DNA from: Angiostrongylus vasorum
Taxonomy: Eukaryota > Nematoda > Chromadorea > Rhabditida > Metastrongylidae
Length of the DNA: 64,000 nucleotides
Assembly (NCBI GenBank): GCA_018806985.1
Contig: JADANN010000359.1
Span: 124,001 to 188,000 of the forward strand
Reading direction: 5' to 3'
This document shows positions 23,620 through 40,794 of the stretch, piece by piece. The translations under genes and the position numbers were made by a program. Every line of letters begins with the position of its first letter. Within the stretch, counting starts at the first letter, position 1. The notes beneath the pieces are model-generated. The model saw only the letters and a list, made by a program, of their open reading frames with translations. It did no database searches and was not told where the DNA came from.

Positions 23620-24065
23620 TAAATGAGCAAACCTCGGAACCTCAGTTGAGCGTCGAACCCGTCATAACCTTTCCGGGGAGGGGGCTCATGGGCTGCTCAC
23701 TACACCAACCGAGGCTCCCTTGCTTTGCCTTTCTCACAGCCATCCTTAGTCAGCTTTCTCTTCTTTACTCTAGCGGTGCAATTAGCGATCAACCTTAAGC
23801 GGAATTGGCATAAGGAGCACAAATCAGCATTGAACCCAGTGATTGCTTATAGCACCACTAGAGCAAAAAGCTGGCTGAGAGAAATGCAAAGTAGAGGTCT
23901 CGGTTGGTGGGAGTGGATAGCACGTGAGCACAAGGAAAAGGTCATCGCGGGTTTGAAGCGCAGCTAAGGTTCCCATACTTCACCCACCTTGTGGTTGTAT
24001 ATTTCACATAATACCCTGCCGTACAAAAAAGATAGGCGGTAAATAAGAGTGAAACACTGTGTAAA
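23620..24065. repeat. fold-back element with two tRNA-like heads (SINE-2 family)
   Basis: The left unit (reverse; about 23630-23750) and the right unit (plus; about 23870-24060) share, in sense, 'ctgagagaaa.gcaaag', 'tctcggttggtg', 'cacgtgagca', 'ggaaaaggtcat' and a box-B-like GGGTTTGAAGC or GGGTTCGACG. The right unit ends 'cttgtggttgtatatttcac' and 'ggcggtaaataag'. The inverted match covers the tRNA-like head and about 30 bp before it. Confidence 0.6.
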
Positions 24066-24069
24066 CAGC

Positions 24070-24510
24070 ATGGTTGAAAGATGTTCAGGATATTTTCATT
24101 CCCATACCTTTGCACATTTCCACCTCTTTAACATACTATTCAAAAGGTAACACTTAAGAAACTCCTTAGGCATCAAGTGGCGTGCTGAAGTAAGCCCATA
24201 GTACTTCCCATGGTGTCCGGGTATAACGGCGACACATATATAGTTTGCTGTACTGCCGATGTAAAAACTGCCATATAGTCCAAATTTCCTCCAAATCTCA
24301 CCGACTCTTATTTTGAGCCTTGGAGAATCACCCAGGGTAAAAAGATAAGTCAGATATTTCCAAACAGAAGGCCCAGCTAGGAATAAGCGTCTGTATCCCG
24401 ACGAGCCAGCAGTAGAAATAGATGGGCTAGTGCAGAAGTGTGGTATTCCTTGTATCGTTCGCTTAAGTGAAGCTCACTGATAAATTTTACGTAGTTACAA
24501 GTGCAAAGGC
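24070..24510. other. no gene seen
   Basis: Spacer between two repeats, with no coding signal. Confidence 0.4.
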
Positions 24511-24512
24511 AA

Positions 24513-24785
24513 ACGGCAAATGTGGCGCAGTGGTCGCAGGCGCCCTACAATACACGTGGGATCGATTCCCGCGTCCTCGGCCCACCACGCCTTCCATCCC
24601 TCCGGGGTCGGCATTGGTACCAGACTTGTCTGGGAGGACAGCAGCACTGGGTCGATACATCGGTAGGCCACCGCGAGTCATTGTAAAGGCCAGATATGCA
24701 TTCAGTCACTTCCAACGACGCTTATTGAAGTCGAATGCATGGCGCATCCCTCAGGGATTGATCAACGCCGAGAGCTTCTTTTAGC
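24513..24785 (+). repeat. SINE-1 copy with clear pol III boxes
   Basis: Box A region 'tgtggcgcagtggtcgc' at 24521. Box B GGATCGATTCC at 24559-24569, one mismatch from the canonical GGTTCGATTCC. Body and end ('gattgatcaacgccgagagc') are intact, and the TTTATCC tail is lost. Confidence 0.75.
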
Positions 24786-25084
24786 TTTTTAAAAGTGCAA
24801 ATGAACACTATAGAGGTTCTCTCTCGAGTTGTCTGATGATTAATGAGACTATTGAAAATACAGGTGATAATCCACATAGTGCCATTATGACTAAGTTCGC
24901 CCTACAGCTAAACGATGACCCATGGCGCTTTAGGAACTTCGTTGACTCGTACTTGCAATACGTTGTTTTTCTTTTATATTCATTTACTAGATAGTTTCAG
25001 AAAATCGTGATGTACGATAGAATTATAGTGATTTCAGCGATCGACGTTCTATTATCCTCGGCATTGATCCAATAATTTTTTTAT

Positions 25085-25205
25085 ACTGTTGCTGAGCAAA
25101 CACGAGGTGTTACTTTATTCCTTATTCACGGAAGAAGTTGAAGTTTCGGCGAATTTCGGCCTCCTCAGGGCTTGGAAAGGTCAAGTTATAGTTGTTGAGA
25201 GGGAT
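25085..25205 (-). mobile_element. solo PLE end
   Basis: A single copy of the PLE terminal block ('gagcaaacacgaggtgttac' to 'ggaaaggtcaagtt', in reverse). It contains a hammerhead-like motif at about 25134-25174 (minus): CUGAGGA, stem II reduced to 3 bp, GAAAC, UUC. The stem I pairing is weak, so activity is less likely than in the PLE1 copies. Confidence 0.6.
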
Positions 25206-25209
25206 AGTT

Positions 25210-26115
25210 CCTGGGACAAGTGTTACTATCGCGTCCGTAGATGATCGTGTTCAGACAGCAATGGAAATTATATTGGTATCGGAATAAGCGATCACTCAGC
25301 CTTTGAGAAACCCTTTTGTTATGAAAGATCCAAGAAGGACGAGTGGTATGATAAGACTCTGGAAGTTCTGACCCTTTAGAGTGGATGCAGTATGTTTCAC
25401 GTCAGGACAACTGTTTTATGAATTGGAGAGCTTCCACAGTACAGTCAATCATTTCTCGGGTTAAATTGGACCCGCGCTAACATCTTGATACAGGAACAAA
25501 GCCACCGGTTAAAATATGATTTTTTTTCCTGCTAAGTGTTCTAGCGTGAAGTGCGTTAGTCTATAATGGTAGGTAGTAGTTCACTTCAAGCAAAAATGTT
25601 TCCTGTTAAATGTTAAAAAATACTGCTAAACTCAAGGTAAAGAAGATAAGGTCTGATGTTCTGTTGTCATCTCGGGTAATCGTCTCTATGGGTTACCTAG
25701 TCGAACGGCATCGGTTAATGTTGGTCACTGAGATGCGAAGGAAGTAACTGCCGGAAGAAGATGAGCTTTCTGTTAAAGGGAAGCAGTTTCAAGCCAGGGG
25801 TTTGCTTCAGTAGCCACTTGTGCAGCGGTGCTTAGGTTGTTTCATATGGAAAAATGTTTTGGAAACCCATCTCTATAAGGGCCAAACGTTCTTAGGAAAC
25901 TTAAACTTCTTATTGTTTAGGTAGTTCCAACGTTGTAGAAGTTTCTTGCTAAAGATTCGTTTTATGCAGGAATATTCGCATTGTTTACTTATTGACTTGT
26001 ATCTCCTTCAGTCAGTTCTTTAATTCGTTCGTGTCTGCATTCTTTCCAGTACGTCCTCTTTGTAATCCGTAGATGATTTTTCTTCTCTACAAGAATGACT
26101 ATGAAAATCCTGTTA
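25210..26115. other. upstream region of the synthetase gene
   Basis: No repeat or coding signal recognised. It probably contains the promoter of the gene starting at 26124. Confidence 0.35.
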
Positions 26116-26123
26116 TCAGGTGA
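26111..26123 (+). promoter_or_regulatory. possible spliced-leader acceptor
   Basis: TGTTATCAG ends at 26119, five bases before the start codon. Nematode trans-splice sites often lie this close to the ATG. This is inference from position and sequence only. Confidence 0.35.
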
Positions 26124-31117
<4,994 letters not shown>

Positions 31118-31230
31118 GATGTTGTAGTGTCCTTCAAATTATTATGAATGGCAGCTTACAGCAGCCTAATATACTGCTCTTGTGGTAACATAAAATCATC
31201 ATCGAGATCGTTGCTTTTCCGAGGGATCTT

Positions 31231-31324
31231 ATGAAATTAGTGAAAATATCTTTTTGCGCGCTAATTATTATCACTGTCATTGTTTTGTTCTGCTTGTTGC
31301 TTTCGTTAACACTTAGAGGCCGAT
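31231..31324 (+). CDS. possible first exon: signal anchor
   Basis: A frame starting MKLVKISFCALIIITVIVLF continues hydrophobic to LLLSLTLRGR and meets a strong donor (GTGAGTTG) after 31 codons plus one base. The short basic start, long hydrophobic core and basic exit look like a type II signal anchor or signal peptide. It starts 113 bp after the synthetase stop codon. No second exon with matching phase was found before the RTE copy at 32436, so it may be chance or a gene broken by insertion. Confidence 0.3.
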
Positions 31325-31329
31325 GTGAG

Positions 31330-32430
31330 TTGATTTTCCTTCATGCCTTAAGGGGATCTGCCGTCGTAAATTAACAACAACTCATTTGTTTCCCGATTGT
31401 TTACTGTGCCACATAGGTTTTCGCTGTAATTTTTTTATATCCGCGGATAGTATATACAATATCCTGTACCGCCTATAGGACCAGAAAAGTTTTTTTTTTT
31501 CACAGGTAGTGATAAAAATGAAACTTTTTTGGGAAGAAAGACTTTTCCTACTGAGCAGAGTAAATATGATTTGTACATGCAGGCAGATAAGCCGACATGA
31601 ATTGAATTGAATTAAATTCATACGGCGTTAGGACAAAAATTATATATCGTCTGAAATGACCGCCCTATAAAGTGACATCGGGCTTGTTAGTGTTAAGGAA
31701 TGAATTAGCCTTTCTAACGTCTTCCTTATGAGGCCTGTTACTCTAGATATTCTTTCCATTCCATTCATTTTATTGTTCTATGTTTGGCATAGTTCCTGTT
31801 ATCAACAGCTTTCACGCACGACTAGTATCTGTATCAACATTCTGACAGCGCAACCAACGTTGAAAACAGCGAGGATTGAAATTTTTTGCGCATTGATGAT
31901 ATGTCATTTCCGATATTTGTGCTAAATCATTTGTTTGTTTACGGTAAAACACTTGTTATCAGCGATAGGTTTAAGATGAAGATTTTTTTCTCAATTCGCA
32001 ATGACATGGCATGTAGGGGCATTTCAATGGTCAAAAGAACCTCGCAAATGCAAAACCGAGCTTAATCAGGGCACTACCATGAAACTTTCAAAAAAATTGC
32101 ACTATATTTTGCATCCAAGCTTGAACTAGAGCAAGAATTTCCACGCATTTGCTCTTAATATTATTTGAATGGGTTATGAGGGAATCTGACGTAGAGCTGC
32201 AGAGTGACATGCAGCTTTAAATAAAAAATGTTGGACGAAATATCATGTGATATGTCTTACAACGCCAAATAGACAAGGAATGTTTGTTTCACTATGTAAC
32301 TGTGTGAGGAAATACGACAGTCTTCGGACTTTACATAATCGAATCGGAGCTCCGTCCTAGTGAAAATTTCACCGCGATTCACGGCTTTTCGAATTTTTGA
32401 ACAGTTGAGAGATTCCATTTCCCTTTTATT
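31330..32430. other. no gene seen
   Basis: AT-rich, with no recognised repeats. A 65-codon frame at 31728-31925 has no features. Confidence 0.4.
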
Positions 32431-33002
32431 TTATACGACCCGTCTCCACGGATATGCGGGATCCCGATAGCCCCGCGAGGCTACGTGGCGCGTCCCCATG
32501 TGGCGGATAGGGGGTTTATCGCGGACGCAAAACGACCCTTGCTTCCCTAAGGCGCAAGTGGATCCAAGGGGATTGACTCCCTGTTTCTGCTGCGTCGATT
32601 TGGCACATACATTCTGTATTTACACCAGCATTCGTGCACGCGTGTGTGGGTGCGTTCTAGTTTATGCAGATTGTATCCTACGAGTCGATTCGGCCAAAAG
32701 CCTGCAATCAAGTGACAGGGAAGCATATTTGAGGCGGTTAACAGTCGCCTCCAACAAATAAGCTCCATGTCCACTCCTGGAGAGCCTGGGAAGCTACCCG
32801 TGAGTATACCCAGCCCCCCACGTTCAGAGCACAGCAAGCTATACTTGGGTATCAAAAAGCTAAATACAGTAGAAGAAACGAGTCTCATTCCCCTGACCAC
32901 GAAAGGGGCCCCAATTTCGCAGCGTTGGGTAGGGACGAGTACGGAGAGGAACCTGAAATCTCAGGGCCAATGGAAGCTGCCTAGATTGCAAAGAACTAAG
33001 GT

Positions 33003-33735
33003 GACGACCTATACTTACAATGCACGTACACTTTGCATCCGAGTCCTCGATAGAACACTTGCTCATGCAAGCAAGAAGGATAAGGTACGACGTCATCGGC
33101 CTGGCTGAGACGAGACGACCCCGCCCATTCAACGCCGTCTATGAACACCGGAGAATAACTGTTCCACGGAACATGCGACAGTAGAGGAGTCGGCGGCGTC
33201 GGCGTTCTCGCCAACACGAGTTTGTCCATGAACATCGGTTCATTCGAACAGCTTACAACCCTAATTGGACGTTTACGATAAAAAAGATGTGGACCAATAC
33301 CGGCTTTGACAATCTTCGTCGTTTACGCGCCGACATCAAACTATGACGAAGAACAAGTCGAAGCGTTCTATGTGGACTTGCAGAAGTTCTATAGAGAAGA
33401 CCATGCATTCTTCAAGGTCATCATTGGAGATTCCAACGCCAAGACTGGACCAAGAAGAACGTCTGAAGAACGCCACATTGCTGCGACCCACGGATTACAA
33501 TGGATCGAACAGCGTGAGCGGCTATCTGAGTTTATCATGGCTCACCAAGACCATCCATGGTAACTCGCAATTCCAGAAACCCCCACCCTCACCACTGGAC
33601 GTGGGAGTCTCCCAGTGGAGAGTACCATAACGAAATAGACCACGTCATAGTAAATAGAAGGTTTTGCCTAACCTTTGTCGCTGTTGTCCCAAAAATTCTA
33701 CACGGGATCAGACCACTGCCTCCTTCACGCAAGAT
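33003..33735 (+). pseudogene. RTE copy B apurinic-type endonuclease domain
   Basis: Pieces in three frames: IRYDVIGLAETRR (catalytic-loop region), [28 protein letters not shown] (GDxNA motif with F changed to S), NEIDHVIVNRR, and the final SDH motif at about 33707-33715 in a frame shifted from the preceding one. The domain nicks target DNA in LINE retrotransposition. Frameshifts near 33090, 33560 and 33700 destroy it. Confidence 0.75.
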
Positions 33736-33739
33736 TCTA

Positions 33740-34228
33740 TTTCTCGTGAAAAGGAGAAAAGCCGCTAAATTGGAAAACCGAAGTCCCAGAACCACCACAA
33801 ACTGGGACTTATTCAATTCATTAGTCGGCTGTTGGGAAGATGCCGTTGTCGATAACATCGACGAAGAATACGATCGGCTCATTCAACATCTTCACGTTAG
33901 GGCTATGAAAGCTGAGAGTCCGAAAGTCACCAAGAGACGTTTGTCTCTAGAAACACTCAAGCTAACACGCCACCGTGGAATCGCACGAGCTGCATGCAAC
34001 CACGAACTAACGTCCGAACTTCCAAAACAGTGCACACAGGCGATAAAAGAAGATCTTAAAGAAAGAAGAGCAGCAGTAATGGTCGAAGCTGCAGAGGCTG
34101 GGAAAAGCATTCGTAAAGCCCACCGAAGCTTCGCCAATTACAAAATCAAAATGGTTGCACTCCGGCGCTCAGACGGAACAGTTGCAGCGTCCAGAAAGAC
34201 AATGGAGAAAATTATTCACGAATACTAG
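33740..34228 (+). pseudogene. RTE copy B linker between endonuclease and RT
   Basis: One open frame (ending at 34228) rich in K, R and A. It includes WDLFNSLVGCWEDAVVDNID and ends MEKIIHEY before an in-frame TAG, where copy C reads a tyrosine (VHDYYSDLF). The typical RTE linker is a helical, basic spacer. Confidence 0.65.
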
Positions 34229-34239
34229 TCGGATCTCTT

Positions 34240-35126
34240 CGATAGCCACTTCCACCTTCCGTCATATGAAATAAAGGAGTATGGATATGTTGTACCAACG
34301 GTTCTCTCTTTCGAAATCCGACATGCCATTTCGTCGGTGAAAAATCGAACAGCACCAGGTCCGGACAGGATAAGACCAGAACACCTGAAGAACCTTCCGC
34401 CAGTCCTCGTAAACACACTGGCTCGGCTCTTCACACGTTACCTGTCCGAATGCAAGGTCCCTACCCACTGGGAAACCAGCAAGACCATGTTATTGTCCAA
34501 GAAAGGTGACCTACAGGATATCGGCAACTATCGCCCAATCTGCTTGCTCTCTGTCGTATACAAACTTCTCACTCGAACCATCCTAAACAGGATTGACAGA
34601 ACACTGGACGAAGAACAGCCATGTGAGCAAGCAGGGTTTCGAAAAAGATTTAATACGATGGACCACATCCACACGATAACAAGACTCATTGAAATATCGC
34701 GAGAGTACAAAAGACCGCTCTGTCTCACTTTCATCGATTTAAAGAAGGCCTTTGACTCAACTGAAATAGAAGCAGTCATGGAAGGTCTTGATAATCAAGG
34801 AGTTCTTGCTCAGTACATAAAGATTCTTCGTGAGCTATACAAGAATTTCACAACCAAGATATCACCATTCTACAACGATATTAACATTGACGTCAAAAGA
34901 GGGGGTTAGTCAAGCCGACACCACCTCACCAAAATTATTTACCGTCACACTCCAAAACGTCATGCGAACATTGGAATGGGATAATGTGGAAGTGAAAATC
35001 GATGGTCGGCAGTTACACTATCTCCGCTTTGCTGATGACATCGTCCTTATAACACCAAACATTAGCCTAGCGGAACGTATGGAGCCGACTTTGATAGAGC
35101 CTGTGGAAAGATTGGTCTTCGACTAA
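34240..35126 (+). pseudogene. RTE copy B reverse transcriptase
   Basis: A 190-codon frame (34337-34909) covers RTAPGPDRIRPEHLKNL, NYRPICLLSVVYKLL and FIDLKKAFDSTEIEA (motif A). After a frameshift at a GGGGG run (34902-34906), motifs B and C continue, including YLRFADDIVLITPN. Only one frameshift separates the catalytic motifs. It is inactive because the C-terminus is missing. Confidence 0.8.
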
Positions 35127-35219
35127 ACACTCACAAAAACGATGTTCATGAAAAACGGATTGCTTTCATATGCCCCATTCACGCTCAACGGAACGAATAT
35201 CTCCGAATGCTCCAGTTAT

Positions 35220-35655
35220 GTGCACTCACATTCGATTCGTTTCCTCAGAGTCCATTATCAACGAAAATCGTGCAACTTTTACGTGGTTTCGGTTGCTGCT
35301 TAAGGGTTTTCATTTCTTGAATGTCGTGGAATGCTAGTAGAGCAATTCCTCCCTGGAATCCTCAGATAACCGGGTTGGTGCATTCCTAATTGGATTGCAG
35401 AGAGTGACTTTTTTTCCCGAGTCCAGTAGCAATTTCCCGACCCGAAACGATGACAGAGTTGATTGGACCAGAAGGGAAGCGAGCTAGTACCATGCTCGTG
35501 ATGACATCTTATTATTATTCGAATATTATTCTTAATTCGAATACTGAATGAGATCAGATGATGCAGAAGCAGTAAAACCGTCCATCATGCTGGCAACTGA
35601 ATCCACCATCTGGGTTGACATCATCTCGGGCCTACCAAACCTCTCATCTCTATGG
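35220..35655. other. no gene seen
   Basis: Unassigned sequence between the broken RTE end and repeat B. Confidence 0.35.
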
Positions 35656-35659
35656 AGTC

Positions 35660-35910
35660 GAGAGATTGGTGCCAGACTTATCTGGAACATGACCGTTCCT
35701 TCCAAGCCACGTGGGAAAACTCTAGCGCGGCTATCTCAGGATTCCAAAAACAAACGACTGGACCAGCTTCTCTGACGAAGACTCGAAAGTCATCAAGGAG
35801 CAGTCGAAGCCATACGCAAAAGGAAAAATTCGAAAGCTTGCGTGAGTAGTGGATGCGAGGAAACGAATCAAATGCAAGTAGTCTGAGATCCTCACAATGT
35901 GACACATGTG
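35660..35910. repeat. dispersed repeat B, copy 2
   Basis: Shares ordered blocks with 12700-13020 ('gcggctatctcaggattcc', 'gcagtcgaagccatacgc', 'gtggatgcgaggaaacgaat'). Confidence 0.4.
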
Positions 35911-35914
35911 ATGT

Positions 35915-37075
35915 TGCATAATGTAAGAAAAAATACATGATGCGATATAACTGTAGTTCTTACTGCTCAGAAAAAACAAGTGCAACGTTGGCCCCACAAT
36001 TCGTTGTCATTTGCTACTACAAAACCTAGAGTTTACAATAAAGTTCAGCTATAAAAAACATAGGAAGTTGCAATCATCGCTTCTGATTTTTTCCGTCCAA
36101 ACTACACCATTGAATGATAGCAACACGTGTTCTCCTCAAGAGAGTCTACTGGTGTTTAGGTCAGATTCAAAGCTAATTATCTTCTAAACCTTTCCGCACG
36201 CTGAACTTACATCTTCTATGAAGAACTAAAAGTCGTTAGCCTCCACAAAACCCTCCATATCCGTTAGCCAGCGTGTCTTGCCAGGAAATTTCCATTCACC
36301 CTGAAACATAGGGAGAAATGGTTAGTGATTGTGGATTTGGAAACTATAGGACAGTGACATCAAGTACTAGTATATGTGCGAATGGCACTACAGGTTTCAA
36401 ATCAGGCAACATTTCGTACATCACTTGAACATCCTCAAAAATAATGGCAACGAGTGAGTGCAGCTGAAGTACAACTTTTCCTGGCCCCTCAGTTGTCAAA
36501 ATGGTAGAGTTTCTACTGGACCACTATCAGACTACGGAAACGGGATACACATACGTTTTGGTTGAATCCTCGTCCAGGGCCAACCAAGTTCTCCATCCCT
36601 CCGGGGTCGGCTGATTGATACAACATAACATTTTTGAGCAGTGCAAATAATCAGACAGGGGCTGCAAACAGACGCGAAGCATTCAGGAACATACCAGTAG
36701 GAAATATGAAGACAATAAACCCTGCCCATAAGGATGATGATGATGATGTTTATGGTGAGTGGTCAAATCCAACCGTGTTGAACTCAAAATTCGATGGAAG
36801 GCAACAGAGTGTTTGCGAAGAGCTTTTTATTTCGACTTGTACGGCCAGTATATTTCTATGAGTTATTTCTCTGTGATAACTGGGGTCGTTACATGGCCAT
36901 TTTGGATCTCTCACACAGAGAGATCTGTCATACAGTGTCTATGCAAAGTGGCGCGTGCTTAGATCACGGATAACGGGGAAACGGAGTAAAAGCGATGTTA
37001 TGGCTTTCTGAGACGCAGGTGGATCTAGAAGATGGACTAGCTGTTTATGATGAGCCGATTTGACATACATCTTCT
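35915..37075. other. mostly featureless; SINE-1 head fragment at 36565-36622
   Basis: The only recognised piece is a short SINE-1 segment ('tctccatccctccggggtcgg'). A (GAT)5 run sits at about 36735. The small frames have no domain. Confidence 0.4.
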
Positions 37076-37079
37076 GCAT

Positions 37080-39845
37080 TTAGGAAGACATATTTATGGA
37101 TGCGTATGTGCGTGTCTCCTCGTTTGTGCGGATTGTATTTTACGACTCAATCCGTCCAAAAATCCTGAAATCAATTAAACGGGATATACACTGGAGGCGG
37201 CTAGAGTCGCCTCCAACAAATAAGCTCCGTATCTACTCTGGGATAGTCCTCGCCAGCTACCCGTGAGTATACCCAGACCCCACGTGCAGAGTTCAGCAAG
37301 CTTTACGTGGGTGTAAAAATGACTAAACTTCTCGGCATTGATCAATCCATGAGGGATCCGCTATGCATCTCGACTCTCATTAAGAACCATTTGGAGATGA
37401 CTGAATGCATATCTGGTCTTTACGATGACTCGTGGTGGCCTATCGATGTATCGTGCTAGTGCTGTTATCCTCTCGGATAAGTCTGGTACCAATTTCCTGA
37501 CCCCGGAGGGATGGGAAGGCTTGGTGGGCCATGGGCGCGGAGATCTCATTCCACGTGTGTGTTGCGGGGCGGCTCGACCATTGCACCACACGCGCCTATG
37601 CGTGGGTATCAAACACTAAACACAGTAAAGTAGGGGGACCCCAGTCCCCTGACCGCGAGAGAGCCCCCATAGGGCAGCTATGGGTAGGAAGAGTACGGAC
37701 AGGCTGTTAAAATCTTAGGGCCATTCGAGGCTGCCTAAACCTGGGAGGGCTAAAGTTACAATCTGCGCCTATTATGCACGCTCACTTTGCAATACAGTCC
37801 TCTGTGGAGAACCTGATCATGCAGGCAAGAAGGATAAGGTACGACGTCATCGGACTGGCTGAAACGAGAAGATGCCACATAATGAACGCTGCCTATGACG
37901 CCGGAGAAGAACTGCTCTTTAGAACGTGCGACAGTAGCGGAGTCTGCTGCGTCAGCGTTTTTCCTCAACACAAGTTTGGCCATGAACATGGACTCATTCG
38001 AACAACCACAACTAACAACAACTTCGAGTCGGACGACTACAGTTTTAAAAGGTGTAGATCATTACTGGCTTTGCCAACCTTCATCATCCACACACCGACA
38101 TGAAGCTATGATGAGGACGAAGTCCAAGTGTTCTATATGGATTTTGAGAAATTCTACCGAGAAGGCCATACATTCTTCAAAGTCATCATTGACTTATTTG
38201 ACGCTAAGACTAGACTCAGAAGAACGTCTGAAGAACGCCACATTGGTACCCATGAATTAGAATGGAACGAGTAGGGTGAACAGGTGTCCGTCCGAGTTTA
38301 TCATGAAGACCAAGATTGTTCATGATAACTCGCAATTCCAGAAGCCCCACCCTAAATGCTGGACATGGGAGTCTCCCAGTAGAGAGAACCATAACGAAAT
38401 AGAAACCATGTCACAGTAAACCGAAGATTTTGCATAGGCTGTGACAAAATTCTACACGGAATTAAACCATCGCCTCCTTCGTGCAAGATTCCATTTCTCA
38501 CGAAAAGGAGAAAAAAGCCGCTAAATTCAAGAAACGAAGCCCTAGAACCACCATGGACAGATTTATTCGATTTACTAGTCGGGTGTTGGGAAGATACCGT
38601 TGTCGATGACATCGACGAAGAATACGATCGGCTCATTCAACATCTTCACGTAGCGCTATGAAAGCTGATTGCTCGAAAGTCACCAAGAGACGTCTGTCTC
38701 CAGAAACACTCGAGCTGATACGCCAGAGAGGAATCGCACCAGCTATAGACAACCGTGAACTCATGTCCGAACTTGCAAAACAGTGCAGACAGGCGAGAAA
38801 TGAAGATCTTAACGAAAGAATAGTTTTGGACGAAGCTTCAAAGACTGGGAAAAGCATTCGCGATGCGCACCCAAACTTCGCCAATTACAAGGCCAATACG
38901 ATTGCTCTCCGACGCCCAGAAAGAACTGTTGCAGTTTCCAGAAAGGCACTGCAGAAAATCGTTCACGATTACTACTCGGATCTCTTCAAATCCCACTTCA
39001 TCTTGTCGCCATGCAATATAAAGGAGGATGGATATGTCGCCCCACCTGTTCTCCCTCTCGATATCCGATTCCTATTTATAGGATACGCTATTTCCTTGGT
39101 AAGGAACCGGACAACACCTGATCTGGACAGGATAGGACCCGAATACATGGACAAACTCCACTCCACTCCTCATTAACAGACTGGCTCAGCTGTTCTCACA
39201 TTACCTAACAGAATGCAAGGTTCCTAAGCAGTGGAAGACCAGCAAGACTGTGCTTGTTCAAGAAGGGTGACCTTCGCGATACTGGCAACTATCGCCCAAT
39301 CTGCTTACTGTCTGTCGTCCACAAACTTTTCACTCGAGTCTTCTGCAAGAAGATCGACAGAACTCTCGACGAAGGTCGGCCATGTGAGCACGCAGGGTTT
39401 CGAGAGGGATTCGAAAGGATAGACCACATCCACATGATAACCAGATTCATCGAAGTATCGCGAAAATACAGGAGACCCATCTCACTTTCATCAATTTGAA
39501 TAAAACTTTGACTCAGTTGAGAAAGCAGTAGCGGAAGTCTTGGACAGCCAAGGAATCCCTACTCAGTACATAGAGGTTTTTAATGAGCTATTTAAAAACT
39601 TCACAACCAAAATATCACCATTCTACAACGGTTTTAATATCGACGTCAAAAGAGGGTTAGGCAAAAGCGAATCCATCGCGCGAAAATTATTTACCGCCAC
39701 CATCCAGAGCGTCATACGAACACTAGCATGGGATAAAATTGATGTGTATATCGATAGTCGGAAACTACACCTCCTTAGCTTCTGCTCAGGACCTCGCTCT
39801 TATGACAAGTATTTGCCATGCGAAACCAGTGCTTTGCCGAATTGA
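37080..39845 (+). mobile_element. RTE LINE copy C, heavily decayed, with nested SINE-1
   Basis: Matches copy B from its 5' region ('ggaggcggctagagtcgcctccaacaaataagctcc' region) through endonuclease (KVIIDLFDAKTR; VIGLAETRR), linker (KVTKRRLSPETLELIR to VHDYYSDLFKSHF), and RT (NYRPICLLSVVHKLF). The catalytic FADD region is degraded to LLSFCSGPRS. It is more diverged than copy B, so it is older. Many stops and frameshifts. Confidence 0.7.
37326..37598 (-). repeat. SINE-1 nested in RTE copy C
   Basis: Inserted in the 5' region of the RTE. The flanks 'cgtgggtgtaaaaatgacta' and 'gcgtgggtatcaaacacta' look like a diverged target duplication of about 20 bp. The uninterrupted site in copy B is 'cttgggtatcaaaaagcta'. 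Confidence 0.7.
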
Positions 39846-39849
39846 CGAG

Positions 39850-40790
39850 TTTGTAGCTGCCTGGGAAATACTTCTGGATTTATGAGTCCCTTGGGCTATA
39901 TAAAGAAGCGTTTTATTCAGCCAGAACACGCCATGCAATAGGCAAAAAGCCTGGAATTAAGTTATTCATATTACGCACTGAAGGAGGAAACCTATACAGG
40001 TTAAAGATATTGTTTGTTTCGAAAAGACCATTGAGAACTGTGGATGTAAATGAATTGGTGGTAACGAGGTTAATTGACGAATGTTTGTTGGGAAGGACAT
40101 TTATATAACCGTAACTCGTATTATAGTACTTCCTCAGTCAAAAGCTCACCCCACAGAACACATCTGAATTACACGCGTAGGGAGAAATAAGAGGAATTCC
40201 TAAGCAGGTGATCCTCCAGAAGCTCAAACAGACGACAATTTTCCGCATAGCAAAGTGAAGGCAATATAATGGTCTACAAGTATGAATATAAGAAGGGCGT
40301 TATTATGATGTTTACAGTTTGAGGAAGTCGTCTATATCATCAAGAACCGCACTAGTCGAATGTTATAACCAGAGAATCATGGACGTGAGCAACTAGGTGG
40401 TTCGTCGGGGGTCAATATGTGGGACAACAGGTAAGCTGTACATACGTACATACGGCTACCGTTCTATACAGCAACGCAGACTTATTTAGTAAGTGCACGG
40501 AAGACCTATTGCGGCTATGTGGAATCTTTACCACGACTTCAGGAATCAAGTGACGTTCTAGACTGTCTTCTAGATGGACGTGGTCCTCAGTCCCCATCTA
40601 GTCTTCTCGTGGTGAAAACCAGTGAAGAATCAGGAAATAAAGGCGTTGTGTTTAGTGCTACAAAGAGAAAAAAAGACAAAAGATTAGCAAACCATTAAGT
40701 CTCCAGATAAGGTGGAAAATGTTCAAAGTGGATTTTTATTAAGTGTCAGTTTAAAAACCCTCTTCCGGTTGTTCCAACAGAAAAAAAGAT
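39850..40790. other. no gene seen
   Basis: No domain, repeat or RNA gene recognised. Confidence 0.4.
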
Positions 40791-40794
40791 AGAT

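Larger units (their letters stand above)
32436..35219 (+). mobile_element. RTE LINE copy B, 5' end present, 3' part missing
   Basis: Starts at about 32436 with a GC-rich 5' region (CGACCCGTCTCCACGG..) followed by the open reading frame in several broken frames: endonuclease, linker, reverse transcriptase. It stops abruptly after 'gaatgctccagttatgtg' where copy A continues with about 660 bp of C-terminal coding sequence. LINE copies normally lose 5' rather than 3' sequence, so a later deletion or rearrangement is likely. Confidence 0.75.

Noticed and set aside
24513..24590. Candidate tRNA gene
   Set aside because: Boxes A and B are present but no cloverleaf with an anticodon stem can be drawn, and the segment recurs as the head of SINE-1.
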